From NCBI RefSeq assembly GCF_009870125.1, contig NC_046679.1:30814001-30878000 (forward strand): a stretch of 64,000 nucleotides of DNA. Direction: 5' to 3'. Below, piece by piece: positions 56,601-64,000 of this stretch. The notes under the pieces are model-generated. The model ran no database searches. It was not told the DNA's origin and saw only the letters and a program-made list of their open reading frames with translations. The stretch is from Drosophila pseudoobscura (Eukaryota > Arthropoda > Insecta > Diptera > Drosophilidae). The number at the start of each line of letters is the position of its first letter. Position 1 is the first letter of the stretch. Both the position numbers and the translations under genes were made by a program.

Positions 56601-59600
56601 TAAATACTACACACTATAAAAATAAAAATGTACCAGCAACTTTTCGTACTTGTTAGGTATACAAAAAATACAAATAGTATCATTAAAATGACAAAAAAAA
56701 TGATAAAAGTTGTAGAAATAATCATTTTCTATTCTTAATTCAATATTCGCATTATTCGAGATCCCAAAACAACTTTCTCTTTGATTCGCGCAGAAAACCT
56801 CTCCAGAATAAACCATGACCCCTACCTGTATGAACGATAGCCTTTCTTGCTTCTTGGAGACATTCGAATGAATAAACCAAAAGCACAAATTAAATTATAT
56901 TATTTTCAAAAATCATCAACTATCACTTTACTCTAGTCTACCAGTGGCAGATACAAATGTATATGGTGATAGTGGAAAGCAATAGAATATGATATCTCAT
57001 TTGCACAAAGCCCCAACCCCGCAACCCCGCAACCCCGCAACCCTGCAACCCCCATGACAATGAAACGTTGAGACGATGCGAGAGATATCTCAAATTCTCA
57101 AAAGACAAATATGTCTCACAAATCATACTCGTAGTCGTATTGTTGTCTAAGACCACACCCAGTCTCTCTGCCCCTTTCCCCCCCTCCTTTTGTGTGCTAT
57201 ATATAGTGGCTATATTTATATCAATTTGAATGATATACAAATTTGTATTGTAAACATCTTGGGAGACTATAAACAAGTCCTGGAGGAGGAGGAGGAGGAG
57301 GAGGAGGAGGTGGAGGGGCAGACTGTAACCCGATATAAGGATGGTTGCAATTTCTCGCCAATTTCCTTTGTGTCCTGCAGCATACACCATACACTTCTTT
57401 CCATTTGCTATTCCGTACACCACATATCTTCTCTCTTGTGTATATGTATGTGCTCTGGCCGCCATGGCGACCTTTTCATTGGGATCTTCTCTGCTGCTGC
57501 CTCATCATCGTGTTATCTGTGTATACACCCCGCAAGCAGGACATCGGCCATGGAGGCCGCCCCTTCCATGTGAGTGTGGAGAGACCATGGAAACGCATTA
57601 CCCACCTGGCGATATCCTGCCCCCCTCCTCTGCGAAGCCTCCTCCGTTGCAGGTTGCATTATGCGGGAGGGGGGGGGGGGGGGGGGACACAATCCACGGA
57701 CAACAGAGTCGTCTACCTTGTTCTCCTGCTGATGCTGATGCTGCTGCTGCTCCTTCAGCTGAGGGCAACGCAAAAACCAATAAGTCAAATGACCAAAAAG
57801 GCTTAACAGACCATGACGAAAAAAAAAGCAACGAAAAGGAAAGAGTGGAGAGTGGCAAGTGGAAATGTGTGTGTGCGGTGGGGCGGGGCGGGGCGGGGCG
57901 GGACGGGAAAACAACAGCAGCGTGAAGCTGAAAATCAAGAGAAAATCAGCAAAAAAAAAAAATTAAAAAAAAAGAATACGGCACGACACGAGGGGGAAAA
58001 AGGAAAAGAAAATGAATAAAGAACAAGGAAAATCGAAAAACTATACCTGAAATATAACGACTAGGAGATGCTCTTGCAGGAAAGAAAACTATGAAAGGAA
58101 TGAAAGTAGAGATGGGAGAGGGAGTAAAAGGTGCCTTCGATTGAGGGAGGAATAAGTCAAATGAGGGTTTCTTGTCTAAGGAATTTAATTTTCATTGATT
58201 TTTGGTAGAAAGATCGTAAAAAGTATCTAAAAATCCTGCATTTAATGAGAAATTTGTAAGTATTTTATATTTCTAAGAATCAAAGTCAGAACACAATTCG
58301 AAGCCAAAACGACTCCTATTCAAGTTTCAATCAATCTTTCGCTTTTCTTGTATGCCACGTGTCATGCAGCAGCTTTCCTCGGCCACAGATCGGTTAGATC
58401 CCTCCATTATACCCTGTACATTCCTCTACCTTGTCCACTCCCTTGACAATTATTGAAATAATATTCCATCATTTCATCTGTTGTTGACTTCTTCCGAATG
58501 AATGGCTTACCTTTTGCGATTCCTTCCACAAACCGTAAAGAAATCCCCCTTAAAGCCTTAAACTACTGCAAATTGCATTGAAAATCTTTGAGACTCGGCT
58601 TTGAAACCAAAGTATAAATCTCATTGTTGACTGTTTGCTGCCGTGATTGCCGTATAAGAGTCGAGAGATATACGAGCTACGAGTAAAACTGAGAGAAAGG
58701 GAGGGGGGAGGTTGGGCTAGGGCTGGGGCTGGGGCTGGGGCAGGGGCTGGGGCCGATGGATGTCCCATTTGTGCCAAGTGTGTGACAATAAAATGTTTAC
58801 TGATAGCCCATACCCATTCGCCGGAGACAGGAGGCAGGCAGAACAGCCAGGAAAAGCAATTGAATGTGGCACAAAGTGCTCTATCGGTGGCAGGGACTGT
58901 GCGAGGGTGCCATCTATTAGAAAAGGTTACCCAGGCCAAGGGAAAAGGAGAGTCCGTCGACTATTATAAATAATAAATGCTGACTGGTCAGCCAAAAGCC
59001 GCCCCACACTCGCCCCCAAGGCGCAACTTTCAGCCAGGAAAAAAAAATAAATAAAAATAAGAAAGACAAAAACAATTTGCTGTCGCTGGAAAAACCCCAT
59101 TCTCCATTCTCCATTCTTCATCCTGCATCTTTGACTCGGGATTGGGTTTCGGTCTGGCTGTGGCTCTGGCTCTGGGTCTTGGCTTTGGGGAGGTGTTTTT
59201 CCGGCTCACGCGCCTCCTGGCTCATAAATCTCGGTGTTTGCCAGAGAAAGAAATAAAGCTAAGCGTGGGTCTGTCCTCCCTGCCATTCCGTGTCCTGTGT
59301 CCGTGTGTCCGTGTGGCACCTGGCAAATTGATTTGTTGGTTTATTTGGTATGCCAGTAGGAGGGGGACACCCCCTTTCCTTCGTAAATTTCAGGTGTGCC
59401 GCCTGTTTGTGTCATAAAATACGAGCCAGCATGAACTGTAGCATAGTGAAGTGTCCTTGTTGGTCCTCCAGCGGCTCCTGCGATGAAATGACATTACGAT
59501 GAAGTTAAGCAGCAAGCAATTTTCAATTGAAAAGTATCCTGGCGGCTCCGTTCCTTAACCAACCAACCACTTAATGCCCTTTAATTTAAATCAATCAATC

Positions 59601-62600
59601 AATCAATCCAGAGCCAGAGCCAGAACCAGAGCCAGAGCCATAGTCAGAGCCAGCTGCTGTCAGTCAGGCTCCCATTTTTGCCTCTCATTTTGGGCATAGT
59701 TTTTGCCTTAGGCCAAGGGGCAGGGCTTTCCGGGGGCTCTGATTTTAAGCAGCTTAAGCAGCCTTCGGTTCAATGACCATTCTCCCTCTCCCTCTCCCTC
59801 TCGCTCCCTCTCTTTGGGTCTCACTCTTAAGCTACTTAATTTATTTGGCAAGCGATTTTCCCTTTTGTCTTTACCTATCTTTCCTCTTAAATCTAAATAT
59901 ATATGTATATACTATAGTCAGTGCCGCTCTGTGTTTAGGTTAAGACAATTTAAAGTGGCCCCAAAATTGAAATCAAATCAAATCATTTCCACCCCCCACC
60001 CCAACCCAGAGGGGACTCCAGTGACCTGAATTTGAGGGCCTCCTCAGCCTCCCTCTGGCGCATTCGAATGTGTGTGCGTGTGCCCAACGGAGTGTGTATC
60101 TGTGTATCTGTGTGCTGTACAAAGGGATTTTGGTCAAGACTTAAGATACATTTAAGGGGCAAACAAGCCATGAAAGGGCTGTAGGATAGAGATTTTCTGC
60201 AATATTTAAAAGGGAAAGGCAATTATAGTTCTATTTTTGAATGAGTGACCTTTCCAGCTACCGCTCTCTCTCTGCCAAGCACTTGTATCTTATGGATACA
60301 TTATGTAAATATAGATTTCCAAAGATTAAAACCATCTTTTGATAGAAGAGGGGGGTTTTGCCTAGACAAAAATGTTCCACGAAGGAGGTTCTCTGATTTT
60401 GCCGGATTTTCTCATATTTTTCACAGTTGAAGCTCTTTTATTTATGGGAAATCTTGTGGATATGTGGGGAAATTATGAAGTTAAACACTGTCAAACACTG
60501 TCCCATTCGTTCAACTATTATTTGCCATTTTTGGAACACCCTTTTTTCTTTAAACATTTCCTCAATATTTCCCCCCCTGAAACCCGCACCAATCTCCACC
60601 CCTTTCACTCTCACTCTCTCCCTGTGATTGCTGTGACCTTTTTTTGGGGGGACGTTTCTGTTTTCTGTTTTCTGGAATGCCCTTGCAATCAAAGGCTTTG
60701 CATTGCCTGCATGACCTGCATTGGGGAAATGTCATCATTTACCTAACAAAATCTTTCAATATTTCATGACGCAATCAATAAACGTGCACCAGCAACAACC
60801 ACAAGCCACGTGCCACGTGCCACTAACAATGCACATAAGTTTTCAGATACATTTCAAGCTGGAGGGGGAAGGTGGGGCTGGCCTGATTGGCATTCTTAAC
60901 CCCCCGCCCACACAGGGAGGCGGTGGGCTTTGCTGACATTTAGCTACAATTCGTTCTGCAATTCGTTTCACCTGCATATTTGGCCAATAAATTGGGCTTC
61001 CAGGAGCCAGGCAGGCAGGCAGGTCCTTCCATTTGCCGTGTGTGTGTGTGTGTGCCTTATCCTAACTCCCATCAGTGGCAGTGGCGCCGCCATTGCAGGT
61101 GCACTCCTATCGCTGCAGCAGAAAAATGTCAAAGTTCAATGTGCAATTTAAATGCAACACTCTCTGAGGTTCCTTGTGCCGACAAACCGAAAAAGAAAGA
61201 TGAATAGAAATTGCAAACAATTTGTATTTAAATTTTTGTGTGAGTCTGCCGCATGGTTGCATGCCACCTGCGGCTGTTTTTAATTGGCAAATAAAAATGC
61301 GCAAACACGAAAAAAGGATATATATATGTACATATATATATATATATTTTTTTGTGAGCGGAAATGCAAAAATGCAGATATGCTCGCGATTCCAAAAATT
61401 GAAATTTATGTGAAAAAATCAAGCGGCCCACCAAAAAAAAACACAAAAAGCCAAAGAAAACACAGACACACACGCCCAGGGGATTCTTTTCGAGGAAATC
61501 CCATGGCTGACAGAGCAGAACAGGAAGCATCGATTATTCAAAAACATCCGCAATTGGGAGGAGGACGAGTCGTCCTTATCCAACAATGGAGCGCCATCTA
61601 CCACACCCCCCCACCCCCCAACGCCAGCGCCATCTATGCACGCAGTTTGTCAAAAATTTAATTCAATTTTTTCGGAATCAGAATTTATGGAGGAGTCCGT
61701 GGGAGGTGTAAAGGCATGAACATTGGTGGAAAACGTGGGGCTGTGTGGATACCAAATATTGTAGGGAAAAAGATCGAATTTAGATGAAGAATAGGAAGGA
61801 ATATATATCAATGATATATGTACTCCAAGATGGTGCTTTCCACCTCGCTTTGCCTCTCAGGCCTCTAAATATTTAAGCCACCTTTTGATTCAATTGTCCC
61901 AAACTTTTCTTCAACATTTTCCCACTCTAAGTGTCTCCAATCTGTCTCTTTTTCTGCCTCTTAAGTACTACCAGATCTTAAAAGATGAGCTAAAAGGTTA
62001 GTATAGGATTATGTGGGATATACAATTTACTTCAAGAAAGCTTATGACCTCTCATGTTCTGAGTCACTTGTGCCTCGAAAAAAAAACATTTCGACTAGTT
62101 CTATTTCCTTAGAGAAGGGATCTCTAAATATTATCTCTAGTATTGGGCAAGTTTTGATGGTAAGCAGTTGAAATGTTGAACCATTAGAGTACTTTTCTAA
62201 CAGAGTATATATGGAAATTCGTAGACTAATTTGTGGTGTTTCTTCAATACATATTTTAGGGAACAAACTAATATGTTAAGAGTGCCCTTAATCTATGATT
62301 TTCAGGGAATAAACTGTAGACAAACTCTCATATTTGGAGTAGCCCCAATCCAAAGCATTTGGCGACATATACCTTTGAAATATCCCTGCCGAAAACCTCT
62401 GCCTCTCCGAATACTTTAAGAATCCCAAACTATCTCTACAGCTGTGATTGATCTCTGATTTCTATTCGCAAATCCACTGCCAACAATCACTTCAATTACC
62501 TCTCATATATCCAGGGTATCCTGCCATTGAGTTTCCTGTTTCATAGGACCCCTTTTTATCCTCATTGCCGGACTGGCGGCTGTGCCTGCCTGTCGTTTTA

Positions 62601-63903
62601 GTGTCTATTGTCGCGTGTGCTGTGGGCTGTGAGCTGTGAGCATCCACACATCGACACATTGATAGGTTCATCCTGTCGCCAGTGGCTGGCAGTGTCCTGT
62701 ATCCTCTCAGCTCCTTTTTTGCGCCTTTTTCTCATTCATATGCATGACGATGTGTCCATTTTTGTGGCTTGTCATTAATGCATAAAAAATGCTAATGGGC
62801 CGGCGTTTATGTCAACGCTTTCGGGCCTGGCCAGGGCACAAAAAAAAGGTGCAAACTGTTTGTTGGCTGTTTGCTTGCTTGTTGCTTGTGTTTGGCCCCT
62901 CCCTCGTTTTGTGGTAGTTCCGTGTTCTGTTGCTTGTTGTTTCGGGATGTTCAGGACGGCGACTGGGAGGCAACAAAATGCTTGTCGTAATGCCTTTTAA
63001 ATGAAGTTGTGCGCCATTTGCCATTTGAAGTTTTTGGCACTGCCGATGCGAGTGCCGAGTGCCGAGTGCGACTCCCCCCCTCCCCCGGACCGTCCCACTC
63101 CGTAACCCTGTTCCTCCTGTTTTGGCCATGTTTTGGCCGTTTGCAATGATGGCCACCAAATTGAGTTTGGCTTTCGTGGTGAGTGGTTTTCTTCCTGTTG
63201 ATCCTTTTTTGGTTTTCTTTCTGGGATAAGCTGCAATGTCAGGGATTGGGGCCATGCCCCTTTGCCCATGCTGGTGGGTGTAATGCCGGAAAGGGTTCTT
63301 ATGGGTAATTGTGTGTGGATGGCTTTCGTATTAAGAGAACACAGATAGAGAGAGAGAGAGAGAGAGCGAGAGAGACATCGTGTCCTTGCTAGATTGTGTT
63401 TATGAATGGAAACGATAAGGCGGGACATTTGTGCTCCATATTCGAGTGCGATTCCAATGAAGATTGAAACGAAATCCCCGGCCAAAGGTTGCCCTCCTCC
63501 AGATACTCGTAGAGTTTCGAACCCTTTAAACACTTTTGGCCTTGCTTCGACTGATTGCATCGCAGGAGAGCGTGATTATGGGTCTTTAAGTGGAATATTG
63601 TAAGTGTTTCTTGGGGATATATCGCGTTGCGGAGAGTCCTGAACCTGCCCAGAAAAGTGTCCTCAGGGCTGTTCACTTTGTCCTCCCCCGAGGCAGAGCT
63701 CTGTTCTCCGACTTAAGTTCCTAATTCCATCAATAATCTCTTAAAAAAGCACTTGGAAGGCCAGACCATCTATAAATCTGTATTTCAAGCAGTCTTGAAC
63801 GTTTTGTCGAGGCACAACCATCGATGTTTCTTAAGTTACAAATTTATTGAATGTTTCTTTCTTGATTACTCTCCCCAAACCGACTTTGGACACAATGATT
63901 TGG

Positions 63904-64000
63904 CTATCGCTGTCTATCTATCGCTGTTCATCACTGTCCATAGCTGTCAATCGCTGGCTATCTCTGTCTATCGCTGCCTATCGCTGTCCATCGCTGTCTA
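63904..64000 (+). repeat. Minisatellite of about 10-bp TATCGCTGTC units, running off the window
   Basis: At least nine imperfect units of TATCGCTGTC (variants CATCACTGTC, CATAGCTGTC, AATCGCTGGC) stand head to tail up to the last base, so the full array length is unknown. Confidence 0.85.

Larger units (their letters stand above)
52707..64000. other. 11-kb non-coding region rich in simple repeats
   Basis: No exon, tRNA or recognisable transposon protein is seen on either strand. Open frames here arise from low-complexity tracts. Notable tracts: (GT)n at about 53413-53440 and 54951-54980, ATACC/ATACAAAA-rich DNA at 56150-56600, CAACCCCG repeats at 57010-57052, (GGA)n at 57281-57312, an 18-base G run at 57669-57686, GGGGCT repeats at 58712-58752, AGAGCC repeats at 59609-59655, (GA)n at 63346-63375, and a terminal minisatellite. 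Probably a long intron or regulatory domain of a gene continuing beyond the window. Confidence 0.5.

Noticed and set aside
63389..63676. 95-codon minus-strand open frame near the right end
   Set aside because: Composition is plausible, but there are no domain features, splice signals or regulatory context; its length is within chance expectation.

Overview
The window is animal nuclear DNA from a Drosophila species. Genes are split by short GT..AG introns, there are fly core-promoter motifs (DRE TATCGATA, a motif-1/M1BP site), and the repeats are DINE-1/mini-me and an I-clade LINE. The products are recognisable fly proteins: Vha13, Nup58, a DRG2-type GTPase, the pHCl-2/hodor chloride channel, an anoctamin and a clip-domain serine protease. 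The mini-me-type repeats and abundant GA/GT tracts would fit an obscura-group fly, but this is inference. From memory, several of these genes lie on 3R (Muller E) in D. melanogaster.

Layout. 1-4126: non-coding, with a GC-rich promoter-like island at about 2.6-3.3 kb. 4127-12701 (minus): a 15-exon anoctamin whose intron 13 holds a complete plus-strand four-TM gene (5079-5841). 13-16.2 kb: Vha13 (minus), with two copies of a promoter-containing repeat and two decayed coding remnants nearby. 16661-18454 (plus): Nup58. 18615-19944 (minus): the DRG2-type GTPase, convergent with Nup58.

19.86-34.2 kb is the most unusual part. A segment running from DRG2 intron 1 to intron 1 of a FAM234/ITFG3-like beta-propeller gene has been duplicated in tandem. 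The outer genes remain whole: DRG2 on the left and the full-length 975-codon-class propeller gene on the right. The inner pair are debris: a 5'-truncated, internally deleted propeller copy, and an orphan DRG2 promoter plus exon 1. The space between holds an I-clade LINE (22680-28424, minus, TAA tail, 9-bp target-site duplication) carrying a DINE-1/mini-me inside its first ORF, and a second, inverted DINE-1.

34.2-39.2 kb is non-coding. 39214-40860 (plus) is the pHCl-2/hodor-type channel. 44169-49856 (plus) is a seven-exon clip-domain trypsin-like protease with a 3.2-kb first intron. Directly downstream are two tandem genes for 65-residue secreted peptides with the cysteine spacing C-x3-C-x4-C-x9-C-x4/5-CC, which I do not recognise and consider the best candidate for something undescribed. 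Two identical tRNA-Val(CAC) genes follow at 52.3 and 52.6 kb (minus). 52.7-64 kb shows no coding and is rich in simple repeats; it is probably intron or regulatory DNA of a gene outside the window.

The genes do not form a pathway. The local relations visible are nesting, convergence and shared promoter regions. Exon boundaries were worked out by eye from splice signals and reading phase; every full gene model sums to a multiple of three.
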